DNA of 64,000 nt from Microlunatus flavus (GCF_900110855.1 NZ_FOFA01000002.1:620001-684000), one strand, 5' to 3'. Counted from the stretch's first letter, positions 37,796-46,461 are shown. A program made the numbers and translations. Notes: generated from the sequence alone by a model not told the origin.

Positions 37796-38146
37796 ATGAG
37801 CAAGCTGATCGACGAGCTCGACCGCGCCTCGCTGCGCACCGACGTCCCGGTGTTCCGCCCCGGTGACTCCGTCAAGGTGCACGTGAAGGTCGTCGAGGGC
37901 AACCGCTCCCGCATCCAGGTCTTCGCCGGCGTGGTCATCTCGCGCTCGGGCGACGGCCTGCGCGAGTCCTTCACCGTCCGCAAGGTGAGCTTCGGCGTCG
38001 GCGTCGAGCGCACCTTCCCGGTGCACTCCCCGATCATCGACAAGATCGAGGTCGACCGCCGCGGCGACGTGCGACGCGCCAAGCTGTACTACCTCCGCGG
38101 TCTGCGCGGCAAGGCTGCCAAGATCAAGGAGAAGCGCGAGGCCTGA
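37796..38146 (+). CDS. rplS: 50S ribosomal protein L19
   Basis: 116 residues at the 30S-50S interface: [42 protein letters not shown] and the C-terminal [16 protein letters not shown] are canonical. The ATG at 37796 gives the usual length. The stop codon lies in the loop of a hairpin (38137-38152). Confidence 0.97.
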   Translation: MSKLIDELDRASLRTDVPVFRPGDSVKVHVKVVEGNRSRIQVFAGVVISRSGDGLRESFTVRKVSFGVGVERTFPVHSPIIDKIEVDRRGDVRRAKLYYLRGLRGKAAKIKEKREA

Positions 38147-38182
38147 GCCTCGGGCGTGGGAGCAGGGGCCGCGGTTGCGGCC
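38137..38182 (+). terminator. Tandem hairpins between rplS and lepB
   Basis: CGAGGC-CTGA-GCCTCG (38137-38152) has the rplS stop TGA in its tetraloop. GGCCGC-GGTT-GCGGCC (38167-38182) follows. Neither has a T-tract; they may attenuate read-through from rplS into lepB. Confidence 0.5.
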
Positions 38183-38202
38183 GGCCGGACGGGGCAGGAG
38201 CC

Positions 38203-38982
38203 ATGGCGAGCGAGGAGCTGACGGTGGAACGCCCCGGAGGACGCCGGACCAACCCGGCCCTCTCCTTCCTCAAGGAGCTCGTCTTCGTCGTCGTCGGCGC
38301 GATCATCGTCAGCTCGCTGCTGCGGGCCTTCGTCGGGCAGATGTTCATCATCCCGTCGGCGTCGATGGAGAACACGCTCCTCATCGGCGACCGGGTCGTC
38401 GTGCAGAAGATCACCGACTTCCACCGTGGCGACGTGGTCGTGTTCAAGGACCCGGCCGACTGGCTCGGTGACGAGCCGAGCGAGGACCCGACCCCGGTCG
38501 ACCGGCTGCTCGAGTTCATCGGCATCCCGACCGCGAGCTCGCCGGGCCACCTCATCAAGCGCGTGATCGGCATGCCCGGCGACACGGTCGTGTGCTGCGA
38601 CGACTCCGGCCGGGTCACGGTCAACGGCAAGGCCCTCGACGAGACGTCGTACCTCTACACGAGCCCGTCGGGGGAGCAGGTGGCCCCGTCGGAGGTGCGG
38701 TTCACGGTCGTCGTGCCGCGGAACCGGATCTTCGTCATGGGCGACCACCGCGACCTGTCGGCGGACTCACGCTGCCACCTGGCCGACCTCTCGCAGCAGG
38801 GCCGCGGGCAGACGGCGTTCGTCCCCATCTCGGACGTGGTCGGTCCGGCGTTCGCGATCGCCTCGCCCTTCGACCGGGCGAAACGCCTGCGCGTGCCGGC
38901 GACGTTCGCCGACGTGCCGTCGCCCACCGAACCGGCGCCCGAACGAGGCGAGATCAAGCCTGCCGGCGTGAGCTGTGTCTGA
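38203..38982 (+). CDS. lepB: Signal peptidase I
   Basis: A 259-residue membrane serine protease that removes signal peptides on the outer face. Single N-terminal TM (about 24-46). The catalytic Ser is in I-P-S-A-S-M-E-N-T-L (about 53). Box C/D Lys is in H-L-I-K-R-V-I-G-M-P-G-D (about 119), and box E is V-M-G-D-H-R-D-L-S-A-D-S-R. An insertion with D-E-P-S-E-D-P-T-P is present between boxes B and D. ATG with CAGGAG upstream. Overlaps rnhB by 8 bases. Confidence 0.95.
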   Translation: MASEELTVERPGGRRTNPALSFLKELVFVVVGAIIVSSLLRAFVGQMFIIPSASMENTLLIGDRVVVQKITDFHRGDVVVFKDPADWLGDEPSEDPTPVDRLLEFIGIPTASSPGHLIKRVIGMPGDTVVCCDDSGRVTVNGKALDETSYLYTSPSGEQVAPSEVRFTVVVPRNRIFVMGDHRDLSADSRCHLADLSQQGRGQTAFVPISDVVGPAFAIASPFDRAKRLRVPATFADVPSPTEPAPERGEIKPAGVSCV

Positions 38983-39718
38983 GGCCGCCGACCTGGGGGC
39001 TGTTCCGGCGCCCGGCAGCATCCGGCTGCGGCGCGACAGCGGCCTGTACGGCTACGAGCGGGCCCTGCACCGCGCGGGCCTCGACCCCGTGGCAGGAGCC
39101 GACGAGGCCGGCCGCGGAGCGTGCGCAGGACCCCTGGTCGCCGGCGCCGTGATCCTCGGCGAGTCCAAGGCACGCCGCATCGAGGGGCTGCGCGACTCCA
39201 AGCTCCTCACCCCGCTGGCCCGTGAGCGGCTCTACGACGAGATCACCCGCAAGGCCGTGGCCTGGTCCGTCGTCGCCGTCGAGCCGGAGGAGTGCGACCG
39301 CCTCGGCATGCACGTCGCCAACCTGGCCGCCCTGCGCCGCGCGCTGCTGCGCCTCGACGTCGCGCCGACGTACGCGCTGACCGACGGCTTCAGCGTGGAC
39401 GGGCTCGGCGTCCCCGGCCTCGCCGTGTGGAAGGGCGACCGGGTCGCCGCGTGCGTCGCGGCCGCCTCGATCCTCGCCAAGGTCACCCGGGACCGGATCA
39501 TGACCGGGCTGCACGAGACTTACCCCGAGTACGCGTTCGACGTCCACAAGGGCTACTGCACGCCGCTGCACCAGGAACGTCTCGACGCGTACGGCCCCTC
39601 GCCCACGCACCGGCGGCGCTTCGTCAACGTGCGGCGGGCGGCTAGGGTCGACGGCGTCTCCTCCCACGACGGGGTGGACGACGAGCAGGGCGAGCAGGGA
39701 GAAGCACGAGCCTCATGA
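38975..39718 (+). CDS. rnhB: Ribonuclease HII
   Basis: A 247-residue endonuclease removing ribonucleotides and RNA primers from RNA-DNA hybrids. The catalytic core starts G-A-D-E-A-G-R-G (Asp43, Glu44). R-D-S-K-L-L-T, A-A-S-I-L-A-K-V-T-R-D and H-K-G-Y-C-T complete the signature. An N-terminal tail of about 38 residues and an acidic C-terminal tail extend the core. GTG start inside the end of lepB; ends overlapping DUF2469 (ATGA). Confidence 0.96.
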   Translation: MSEAADLGAVPAPGSIRLRRDSGLYGYERALHRAGLDPVAGADEAGRGACAGPLVAGAVILGESKARRIEGLRDSKLLTPLARERLYDEITRKAVAWSVVAVEPEECDRLGMHVANLAALRRALLRLDVAPTYALTDGFSVDGLGVPGLAVWKGDRVAACVAAASILAKVTRDRIMTGLHETYPEYAFDVHKGYCTPLHQERLDAYGPSPTHRRRFVNVRRAARVDGVSSHDGVDDEQGEQGEARAS

Positions 39719-40035
39719 GCGCGGAAGACCTCGAGCAGTACGAGAGCGACCTGGAGCTCCAGCTCTACCGCGAGTACAAGGACGTCGTCGGGATCTTCAC
39801 CTACGCCGTCGAGACCGAACGGCGCTTCTACCTCTGCAACGCCGTCGACCTCAAGGTCCGCACCGAGGGCGGCGACGTCTACTACGAGGTGTCGATGGGT
39901 GACGCCTGGGTGTGGGACATGTACCGCCCGGCCCGCTTCGTCAAGAGCGCCAAGGTCCTGACGTTCCGCGACGTCTCCATCGAGGAGATCGCCCACTCCG
40001 ACCTGCAGGTTCCCAAGAGCGTCACCGGGGAGTAG
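39715..40035 (+). CDS. DUF2469 family protein
   Basis: 106 residues, a highly conserved actinobacterial protein of unknown function almost always located between rnhB and yraN. It contains E-D-L-E-Q-Y-E-S-D-L-E-L-Q-L-Y-R-E-Y and W-V-W-D-M-Y-R-P-A-R-F-V. It is acidic with no membrane segment. The start overlaps the rnhB stop (ATGA). Confidence 0.93.
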   Translation: MSAEDLEQYESDLELQLYREYKDVVGIFTYAVETERRFYLCNAVDLKVRTEGGDVYYEVSMGDAWVWDMYRPARFVKSAKVLTFRDVSIEEIAHSDLQVPKSVTGE

Positions 40036-40393
40036 GCCCTCGGCGCCCCTGGGTGCCCGCCGCCTGGCCCGACCCGCCGCCGCCGTTCCGCGGCCTCCCG
40101 CGTCTCGCGCCGACCCGCTGCCTGGCCGCCTCCTGAGCCTCAGTTTTCACGTTCACGTGAAACCCCGGTACCGACCGCAGCAGATCTGGTGCGGGAACCA
40201 CGGGTTCTCTGCGTGCACCGGGCTTCGGTGCGGCCCTCGCCGTCGTCGCCCCCGAGGTCCTGAGACCTGGAGCCCTGCGGCGGAGGTGCCGTTCGTCCAC
40301 AGGACGAGCTCCAGGTGGGCGTCGTCGTCCACAGGCCGCAGCACGACCGGCACGTTCCGGCGTTCCTCAGCATGCTCCCGGTGGAGGTGAGCG
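40036..40393. other. 358-nt intergenic region upstream of yraN with several palindromes
   Basis: No gene: the short open frames on both strands lack family resemblance and normal codon bias. It contains TTTCACGT-TC-ACGTGAAA (40145-40162), GAACC-ACG-GGTTC (about 40196-40208), GCACCG-GGCTT-CGGTGC (about 40215-40231) and two identical TCGTCCACA 9-mers (40293-40301, 40325-40333). yraN-comM-dprA would be transcribed from it. Confidence 0.6.
40145..40162. promoter_or_regulatory. parS-like 18-bp palindrome
   Basis: TTTCACGT-TC-ACGTGAAA is a perfect inverted repeat with a 2-nt centre. The 14-mer at 40150-40163, CGTTCACGTGAAAC, matches the consensus parS GTTTCACGTGAAAC at 12 of 14 positions. It may be a degenerate ParB site or an unrelated operator. 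Confidence 0.4.
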
Positions 40394-40768
40394 ATGGGGA
40401 CGCAGCGGCAGTCGGTCGGGCGGCACGGGGAGGACCTCGCGGTCGCGGAGCTGGAGCGCCAGGGGCTGGAGGTGGTCGCCCGCAACTGGCGCTGCGGACG
40501 CCTCGGCGAGGTGGACGTGGTCGCCGTCGACCGGACGGGCGCCGTGCCCGAGGTCGTGGTGTGCGAGGTCAAGTGCCGGACGGGTCTGGGGTTCGGCCAC
40601 CCGCTGGAGGCGATCACGTGGGCCAAGCTGCGCACGCTGCGCCAGCTGGCCGCGGAGTGGGTGCGAGACCACCCGACGGGCCCCGGACGGGTGCGGATCG
40701 ACGCCATCGGCGTCGTCCTGCTGCCGGGCCGGGACCCGCAGCTGACGCACGCCCGAGGGGTGGGCTGA
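40394..40768 (+). CDS. yraN: UPF0102 (YraN) nuclease-like protein
   Basis: 124 residues. The restriction-endonuclease-like core is G-R-H-G-E-D-L-A, L-G-E-V-D-V-V-A (Asp) and V-C-E-V-K-C-R-T (E-x-K). The family is proposed to be a Holliday-junction-resolvase-like nuclease; activity is not established. ATG with GGAGGTGAGC upstream. TGATG overlap with comM. Confidence 0.93.
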   Translation: MGTQRQSVGRHGEDLAVAELERQGLEVVARNWRCGRLGEVDVVAVDRTGAVPEVVVCEVKCRTGLGFGHPLEAITWAKLRTLRQLAAEWVRDHPTGPGRVRIDAIGVVLLPGRDPQLTHARGVG

Positions 40769-42315
40769 TGCTCGCGAGCACCTGGTCGGTCGCCCTCGTC
40801 GGCGTCGAGGGGCGGATGGTGCAGGTCGAGGCCGACATCGGCGGCGGTCTGCCCCGCACCGTGCTCGTCGGCCTGCCGGACACGGCGCTCTACCAGTCGC
40901 GCGACCGGTGCAAGGCGGCCGTGACCAACTCCGGCCACCCCTGGCCCGCCACCCTGCTGACGATCAACCTGAGCCCGGCCACGCTGCCGAAGGCCGGCAG
41001 CCACTACGACCTCGCGATCGCGGCCGCCGTCCTCGCCGCGTCGGGCGTCGTGCCGCTCGACGCGCTGCGGCGGACCGCCCTGCTCGGCGAGCTGGGGCTG
41101 GACGGCCGGCTGCGACCGGTGCCCGGCGTCCTCCCGGCCACGCTGGCTGCCGCCCGGGCCGGCTTCACGCGCGTCGTGGTGCCGCTCCGGCAGGCGCCGG
41201 AGGCCGGCCTCGTCGACGGCGTCGACGTGCTCGGCCTGGCGTCGCTGAGCCAGCTCGTGGCCGAGCTGCGCGGCGACCCCGTGCCGCTCGTCGACCCGGT
41301 CGAGCTGAGCGTGACGACGGCACCGGGCGTGCGGACCGGCGTCCTCGACCTCGCCGACGTGGTCGGCCAGGAGGAGGCGAAGTGGGCCCTGGAGGTCGCC
41401 GCCGCGGGCCGGCACCACATGTTCCTGCACGGGCCTCCGGGCGCGGGCAAGACGATGCTGGCCTCGCGCCTGCCGGGGCTGCTGCCCGACCTCGACGCGG
41501 TGGACGCCCTCGAGGTGTCGGCCGTGCACTCGCTCGCCGGCTTCGACCTGACCGGCGGGCTGGTCACCCGGCCCCCGTACGTCGACCCGCACCACTCGGC
41601 GAGCGTCGCCAGCATCGTCGGCGGCGGCCCGCGCATCGCCCGACCAGGGGCCATCTCCTGCGCCCATCGCGGGGTGCTGTTCCTCGACGAGGCGCCCGAG
41701 TTCGCCCCCCAGGTGCTCGACGCGCTCCGGACCCCGCTCGAGTCGGGCACGGTGAGCATCGCGCGCAGCGAGCTGAACGCACGCTTCCCGGCGGCCTTCC
41801 AGCTGGTGCTGGCGGCCAACCCGTGCCCCTGCGGCATGGCCGCCACCCCCGGCGCCGAGTGCCGGTGCGCGCCGGCCGCGGTCCGTCGCTACGCGGAGAA
41901 GATCTCGGGCCCGGTGCGCGACCGCGTCGACATCGTGCAGACCTTCCTGCCGCTGCGACGCTCGCAGCTCAAGGCGGCCGCCGAGGGCGAGTCCTCCGCG
42001 CGGGTCGCCGAGCGTGTCGTCGAGGCCCGCGCGCGGCAGCGGGAACGGCTGCGGCAGACGCCGTGGCGGACGAACGGCGAGGTCCCGGGACCCCACCTGC
42101 GCCGCCACCTGCCGCCGCCGCACGGCGCGCAGCTGGCCTGGGACGCCCTCGACCGGGGCCGGCTCAGCGCGCGCGGCGTGGACAAGGTGTTCCGGCTCGC
42201 CTGGACGGTCGCCGACCTCGCGGGCCGCGACCGGCCGAGCCGCGACGACACCGCGCTCGCCCTGGCCATGCGTCGCGGCGAGCAGCCCGGCACGCTCGTC
42301 CGGGAGGTCGGGTGA
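40768..42315 (+). CDS. comM: YifB/ComM-family Mg chelatase-like ATPase
   Basis: A 515-residue AAA+ hexameric helicase; ComM promotes branch migration during natural transformation in proteobacteria. The N-terminal Lon-like fold has V-G-L-P-D-T-A-L-Y. Walker A G-P-P-G-A-G-K-T is near 223 and Walker B G-V-L-F-L-D-E-A-P near 303. A zinc cluster N-P-C-P-C-G ... C-R-C-A follows, then V-R-D-R-V-D-I and a C-terminal helical domain. Encoded between yraN and dprA, with overlaps at both ends. Confidence 0.95.
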   Translation: MLASTWSVALVGVEGRMVQVEADIGGGLPRTVLVGLPDTALYQSRDRCKAAVTNSGHPWPATLLTINLSPATLPKAGSHYDLAIAAAVLAASGVVPLDALRRTALLGELGLDGRLRPVPGVLPATLAAARAGFTRVVVPLRQAPEAGLVDGVDVLGLASLSQLVAELRGDPVPLVDPVELSVTTAPGVRTGVLDLADVVGQEEAKWALEVAAAGRHHMFLHGPPGAGKTMLASRLPGLLPDLDAVDALEVSAVHSLAGFDLTGGLVTRPPYVDPHHSASVASIVGGGPRIARPGAISCAHRGVLFLDEAPEFAPQVLDALRTPLESGTVSIARSELNARFPAAFQLVLAANPCPCGMAATPGAECRCAPAAVRRYAEKISGPVRDRVDIVQTFLPLRRSQLKAAAEGESSARVAERVVEARARQRERLRQTPWRTNGEVPGPHLRRHLPPPHGAQLAWDALDRGRLSARGVDKVFRLAWTVADLAGRDRPSRDDTALALAMRRGEQPGTLVREVG

Positions 42316-43451
42316 CCACCGGGGACGCCGCGCTGGAGGACCGCGAGGCCCGTCTCGCCCTCGGTTGCGTGGCCGACGCGGGCGAGCCGGCGGTCGGCGA
42401 GCTGGTGGAACGGCTCGGAGCGCCGGACGCGTGGGCCGCGGTGCTCGAGGACGCCCTCGGAGACCTGGTCGGCGGCCGAGCCCGCACGTTGGACCTCGAC
42501 GAGCGGCAGGCGGACTGGCAGCGTTCCGGTGCACGCTTCGTGGTCCCCGGCGACGAGGAGTGGTCCGCCCGGCTGGACGACCTGACCGGGCTCGAGGCGG
42601 TGCAGCGCCGAGGGGGCGCGCCGCTCGGCCTCTGGCTGCGCGGCCCCGGGCACCTGCGCACGCTCGTCGAGCGCTCGGTGGCCGTGGTCGGATCGCGCGC
42701 CGCGACCGCGTACGGGAACGGCGTGGCCGCGGACCTCGCGGCCGACCTCGCCGACGCGGGGTTCACCGTGGTCTCGGGGGGCGCGTTCGGCATCGACGCG
42801 GCCGCCCACCGGGGCGCCCTCGCGGTGGGCGGACCGAGCGTGGGGGTGGTGGCGAACGGGGTCGACGTGGCGTATCCGCCGGGCAACGCGCGGATCTTCG
42901 ACGGACTGGCGGCGCAGCACCTCGTCGTCTCGGAGCTGCCGCCCGGGTCGCACCCCACCCGGGTGCGCTTCCTCGCGCGCAACCGGCTGATCGCCGCGCT
43001 GACGTGCGGAACCGTCGTCGTCGAGGCCGCGCTGCGCTCCGGCGCACGGAACACGGCCGGCTGGGCCAGCGCGCTCGGCCGTCCGCTGATGGCCGTTCCG
43101 GGCCCGGTGCACTCCGCGGCCTCCGTCGGACCCCACCTGATGGTCCGGCAGGGGCAGGCGGTGCTCGTCACCCGCGCCGCCGAGGTGCTGGAGCTGGTGG
43201 CGTCCTCGGGTGAGCACCTGCTGCCCGCCGAGCACGGCCCGACCCGCCGGACCGACGCGCTGGAGCCGACGGCGCTGGCGGTGTTCGAGGCCCTGTCCGC
43301 CCACCGCTGGCGCACGCCAGGGGAGGTCGCCGGCCTCGCCGGGGTTCGGGTACCGGTCTGCCTGGCCGCCTTGAGCGAGCTCGAGGCGCTCGGCCTGGCG
43401 ACCGGGGACGCCCGGGGCTGGCGCGCGACGCCGAGCGGAGTGCGGCGGTGA
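42312..43451 (+). CDS. dprA: DNA-processing protein DprA
   Basis: 379 residues; DprA binds incoming ssDNA and loads RecA during transformation. The Rossmann core has V-V-G-S-R-A-A-T-A-Y-G, V-S-G-G-A-F-G-I-D-A-A-A-H, A-N-G-V-D-V-A-Y-P-x-G-N, R-F-L-A-R-N-R-L-I-A-A-L and V-P-G-P-V. A C-terminal winged-helix domain (about 315-379) is present. GTG overlaps the comM stop. No com pilus genes are in the window. Confidence 0.94.
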   Translation: MTTGDAALEDREARLALGCVADAGEPAVGELVERLGAPDAWAAVLEDALGDLVGGRARTLDLDERQADWQRSGARFVVPGDEEWSARLDDLTGLEAVQRRGGAPLGLWLRGPGHLRTLVERSVAVVGSRAATAYGNGVAADLAADLADAGFTVVSGGAFGIDAAAHRGALAVGGPSVGVVANGVDVAYPPGNARIFDGLAAQHLVVSELPPGSHPTRVRFLARNRLIAALTCGTVVVEAALRSGARNTAGWASALGRPLMAVPGPVHSAASVGPHLMVRQGQAVLVTRAAEVLELVASSGEHLLPAEHGPTRRTDALEPTALAVFEALSAHRWRTPGEVAGLAGVRVPVCLAALSELEALGLATGDARGWRATPSGVRR

Positions 43452-43489
43452 CCAGCCGGGCGCCGGTCGGGGTCCTGGGCGGGTCCGGC

Positions 43490-45439
43490 TCAGCGGGCGC
43501 CGCGCAGGAACGACTCGAGCAGCGGTCCGGCGCTGCCGGAGCCGGAGGCGCCGTCCTGGACGAAGACAGCCACCGCGAGGTCGCCCTGCCCCGCGATCAT
43601 CCAGGCGTGGGTCTTGGGCGGCTTTCGGCTGCCGTACTCGGCCGTCCCGGTCTTGGCGATGACCGGCGGGCCCTCGAGCCCGGCGAGCCGGGCCCCGCTG
43701 CCGGTGGTGACGACGCCGCGCATGAGCTGCTTGAGCGCGGCCGCCTCGTCCTGCGTGAGGGGCTTGGCCGTCGAGCGGGCCGTGCGGCCGTCCAGCAGCG
43801 TCGGGAGGACCGTGCGACCGGCCTCGACGCTCGCGGTGACGAGCGCCATGGCGAGCGGCGAGACCTGGTCCTTGCCCTGCCCGAAGATGGCCTCCGCCCG
43901 CACGTTGGGGTCCTTGCCGACCGGGACGGAGCCGAAGTAGGCCGGGAACCCGACGTCGTAGTCGGTGCCGACGCCCAGCGAGGCGGCGGCCTCCCGCAGG
44001 TCGTCCTCGCCGAGCTCGTCGTACTGACCGATGAAGGCGGTGTTGCAGGACTGGGCGAAGGCCGTGCGCAGGTCGATGCGGCCGAGCTCGGACGCCGGGT
44101 AGTCGTCGTAGTTCTCGTACGTCCTCCCGTCCACGGTGATGGTGCGCGGGCAGTCGACGGGGGAGGACGGCTTCAGCCCCGCCCGGAGCAGGGCGAGCGC
44201 CGACACGACCTTGAAGGTGGAGCCGGGCTGGACCCGGCCGGCGTTCGCCACGGGCTGGCGGTCGGTGGCGGTGTTGCTGGCGAGCGCGAGGACGGCACCC
44301 GTGGAGGGCCGGACGGCGACCAGCGAGGCCGGTCCCCGGCTCTTGGCCAGGGACCGCTCGGCGAGCTTCTGGAGCCCCACGACGAGCGTCGTCTCGAGGG
44401 GCTTGCCCCCGACCGGCTTGGCCTCGAAGACGGGGGCCGAGGCGGTCGGGGAGGAGGTGGGCGTCGGCGAGCCGCTCGGCGAGGGCGACGGGCTGGAACC
44501 GCCGCTGCCGGTGGGCACGAGGTCGACCCGGACGCCCGGCGTGCCCCGCATCTGCTGGTCGTAGCGCTTCTGCAACCCGCTCAGGCCCACCTGGTCGCCG
44601 TCGACGACGGCGCCGCCGGAGGCGTCCACCACCTCGGCCGTGGCGGGACCGACCTGCCCGACGAGCGCTGCCGCGAAGTCGCGGGTGGGCGGCAGCATCG
44701 TGTCGTCGTTGACGGGCAGCGCGCCGCGGATCGCGAAGACCTTGTCGTTGTCGGGACGCCTCGGGTCCTGGGCGCGGAAGGTGATCGCCGGGACGAAGGC
44801 CTGCGGACCCGCCTCGGCGACGAGCTTGACGTAGCTGCCCTCGTCGATGTCGACGAGACGGGCGAGACGTCGCGCCGACCTCTCCTCCTGCGCGTCGGGG
44901 AGGTTGGCCTTGTCCAGCCCGATCCGCACCACGGGGCGCTTCTCGACGATCGGGTCGCCGTCCTCGCCGAGGAGCTCGCCGCGCGCGGGCTGGAGCCGTC
45001 GCTGGGAGAGCCGGTGGGACCCGTCCAGGTCGGGCTCGAGCAGGGAGGGCGACCAGGTCGGGCGCCAGGCGCCGTCGGCGCGGCGCAGAGTCACGGTGCT
45101 CGCGTACGTCCACGGTGCGGGCACCCCGGGGAAGGTCCACCTCCACGCGAGCGTCGCCCGTGCCTGGTCGCCGTCCGTCGTCACGTCGGACACGTCGACC
45201 TGGGGCCTGAGAGGACCCATGCCGCGCACGAGGGGCTGGAACAGCGCGTCGGTCTGAGGGCCGCCGGCGTCGGCGAACGTGACGGGCGTCAGGTCCTTCT
45301 TCTCCAGCGCGGTCGCCAGCTGGTCGGCCGCCGCGCGGGCGGCGGCCGCGTCCGGAGGGGGCGACGGCGAGGGCGAGGGTCCGCTGGTGCAGCCGGACAC
45401 CAGCAGGGCGAGCACGACCAGCCCGACGCCTCTTCGCAC
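43490..45439 (-). CDS. Class B penicillin-binding protein, lipoprotein with MecA-type N domain
   Basis: 649 residues. Lipoprotein signal V-R-R-G-V-G-L-V-V-L-A-L-L-V-S-G-C. An NTF2-like (MecA_N) domain follows (about 35-140), then the PBP dimerisation domain and the transpeptidase: S-T-F-K near 407, S-C-N near 463, K-T-G-T-A-E near 595. Anchored outside the membrane and crosslinking peptidoglycan; the MecA_N domain is found in low-affinity PBPs. A Ser/Pro linker (about 320-345) precedes the transpeptidase. Start: GTG at 45439 gives a typical lipoprotein leader with CAGGAT 7 nt upstream; the ATG at 45472 is possible but overlaps the divergent start at 45471. Confidence 0.92.
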   Translation of the reverse strand: MRRGVGLVVLALLVSGCTSGPSPSPSPPPDAAAARAAADQLATALEKKDLTPVTFADAGGPQTDALFQPLVRGMGPLRPQVDVSDVTTDGDQARATLAWRWTFPGVPAPWTYASTVTLRRADGAWRPTWSPSLLEPDLDGSHRLSQRRLQPARGELLGEDGDPIVEKRPVVRIGLDKANLPDAQEERSARRLARLVDIDEGSYVKLVAEAGPQAFVPAITFRAQDPRRPDNDKVFAIRGALPVNDDTMLPPTRDFAAALVGQVGPATAEVVDASGGAVVDGDQVGLSGLQKRYDQQMRGTPGVRVDLVPTGSGGSSPSPSPSGSPTPTSSPTASAPVFEAKPVGGKPLETTLVVGLQKLAERSLAKSRGPASLVAVRPSTGAVLALASNTATDRQPVANAGRVQPGSTFKVVSALALLRAGLKPSSPVDCPRTITVDGRTYENYDDYPASELGRIDLRTAFAQSCNTAFIGQYDELGEDDLREAAASLGVGTDYDVGFPAYFGSVPVGKDPNVRAEAIFGQGKDQVSPLAMALVTASVEAGRTVLPTLLDGRTARSTAKPLTQDEAAALKQLMRGVVTTGSGARLAGLEGPPVIAKTGTAEYGSRKPPKTHAWMIAGQGDLAVAVFVQDGASGSGSAGPLLESFLRGAR

Positions 45440-45470
45440 CGCCCTTATCCTGCCACCCGTAGGAGGTGGC

Positions 45471-46085
45471 ATGAGGATCTACGCGCAGCGGCGTGGCCGG
45501 CTCGCGACGCAGGTCGCGAGCGACGTCGCGGTGGCGGCGTGGGCGGTGGTCTGGGCGGTGGCGGGCGTGCTGGTGGACGCCAGCGTCTCCGCGCTGGCCG
45601 GTCCGGCCCGCGACACGGCCCGCACGGCCCGGACGCTCTCCGGCCAGCTGGGCGAGGCCGCGACCTCGGCCGGGCAGGTGCCGGGCCTGGGCGACCAGCT
45701 CCGTCGTCCGTTCGACGCCGCGTCCGGGAGCCTCGGCGACCTGGTGGCGACGGCCGACGCCCAGGCGGCGAGCATCGAGCGGCTCGCCGCGGTGCTGGGC
45801 TGGCTGGTGTTCCTGATCCCGGTGACCACGGTCCTGCTGGTGTGGCTGCCCCGACGGGTCCGCTTCGTGCGCCGGGCCCACGCGGCCCAGCGCTTCATCG
45901 ACGCGCAGGCCGATCTCGACCTGTTCGCCCTGCGGGCCATGGCCAACCAGCCGATGCACGTCCTCGCGGGCATCAGCGACGATCCCGTCGGTGCCTGGCG
46001 CGCGGGGGACCGGCGGGTGATCGACGCCCTCGCCGAGGTCGAGCTCCGCGACGCGGGACTGCTGCTGCCCACCCGGGCGTCCTGA
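45471..46085 (+). CDS. Membrane protein, function unknown
   Basis: 204 residues. Hydrophobic segments at about 18-40 and 103-123. Between them lies an extracytoplasmic Ala/Gly helix-rich region, and after the second segment R-R-V-R-F-V-R-R and a soluble cytoplasmic tail. I do not recognise a family. ATG with AGGAGG 5-10 nt upstream, a strong ribosome site. Its start codon overlaps the possible ATG of the divergent PBP gene by two bases, so the two promoters must interleave. Confidence 0.7.
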   Translation: MRIYAQRRGRLATQVASDVAVAAWAVVWAVAGVLVDASVSALAGPARDTARTARTLSGQLGEAATSAGQVPGLGDQLRRPFDAASGSLGDLVATADAQAASIERLAAVLGWLVFLIPVTTVLLVWLPRRVRFVRRAHAAQRFIDAQADLDLFALRAMANQPMHVLAGISDDPVGAWRAGDRRVIDALAEVELRDAGLLLPTRAS

Positions 46086-46133
46086 CCCGCCGGGTCCCGC
46101 CGGAGCACGTGCGGGCCGGGGCGACGGACCGGC

Positions 46134-46418
46134 TCAGCCCACCAGGTCGGCGTACTCCGGGTGCTCCTCGAGGAAGTCCACGGCGAAGGGGCAGGAGGGC
46201 CGCACCTTCTCGCCGCGGCGGCGGGCGTCGTCCAGGGCGGCCGCGGTCACCACGCTCGCCAGCCCCCGGCCGCGGAACTCGGGCTCGGTCCCGGTGTGCG
46301 TGAGCAGCAGGACCTCGCCCTGACGCACGAACGCGAGGACGCTGACGACCTGCCCGTCGATCCGGCCCTCGTAGCGCGAGCGCTCGTCGTCGCGCGTGAC
46401 GTCCACCTCGTCGCTCAT
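46134..46418 (-). CDS. GNAT-fold small acetyltransferase (NATD1/YjdJ type)
   Basis: 94 residues: a minimal GNAT, with H-T-G-T-E-P-E-F-R-G-R-G-L-A-S motif A and the C-terminal signature K-V-R-P-S-C-P-F-A-V-D-F-L-E-E-H-P-E-Y-A typical of the short NATD1/COG2388 family. Start ATG with GGGAGG upstream. Substrate unknown. A GNAT gene follows on the same strand upstream. Confidence 0.9.
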   Translation of the reverse strand: MSDEVDVTRDDERSRYEGRIDGQVVSVLAFVRQGEVLLLTHTGTEPEFRGRGLASVVTAAALDDARRRGEKVRPSCPFAVDFLEEHPEYADLVG

Positions 46419-46461
46419 CGGTGTCCTCCCACGGCGGTCGTCCTCGGCGTCGTCACGGCGG

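Noticed and set aside
37880-37893. GCACGTGAAG in rplS as a possible parS
   Set aside because: Only about 10 of 14 matches and inside a conserved coding sequence; explained by codons for V-H-V-K.
40195-40235. tRNA-like stem loops (GAACC/GGTTC, GCACCG/CGGTGC)
   Set aside because: No acceptor stem, anticodon arm or T-loop consensus that would fold as a tRNA.
40140-40390. Short frames on both strands in the intergenic region before yraN
   Set aside because: Cys/Arg/Ser-rich composition without normal codon bias; the region is better explained by palindromes and promoter sequence.
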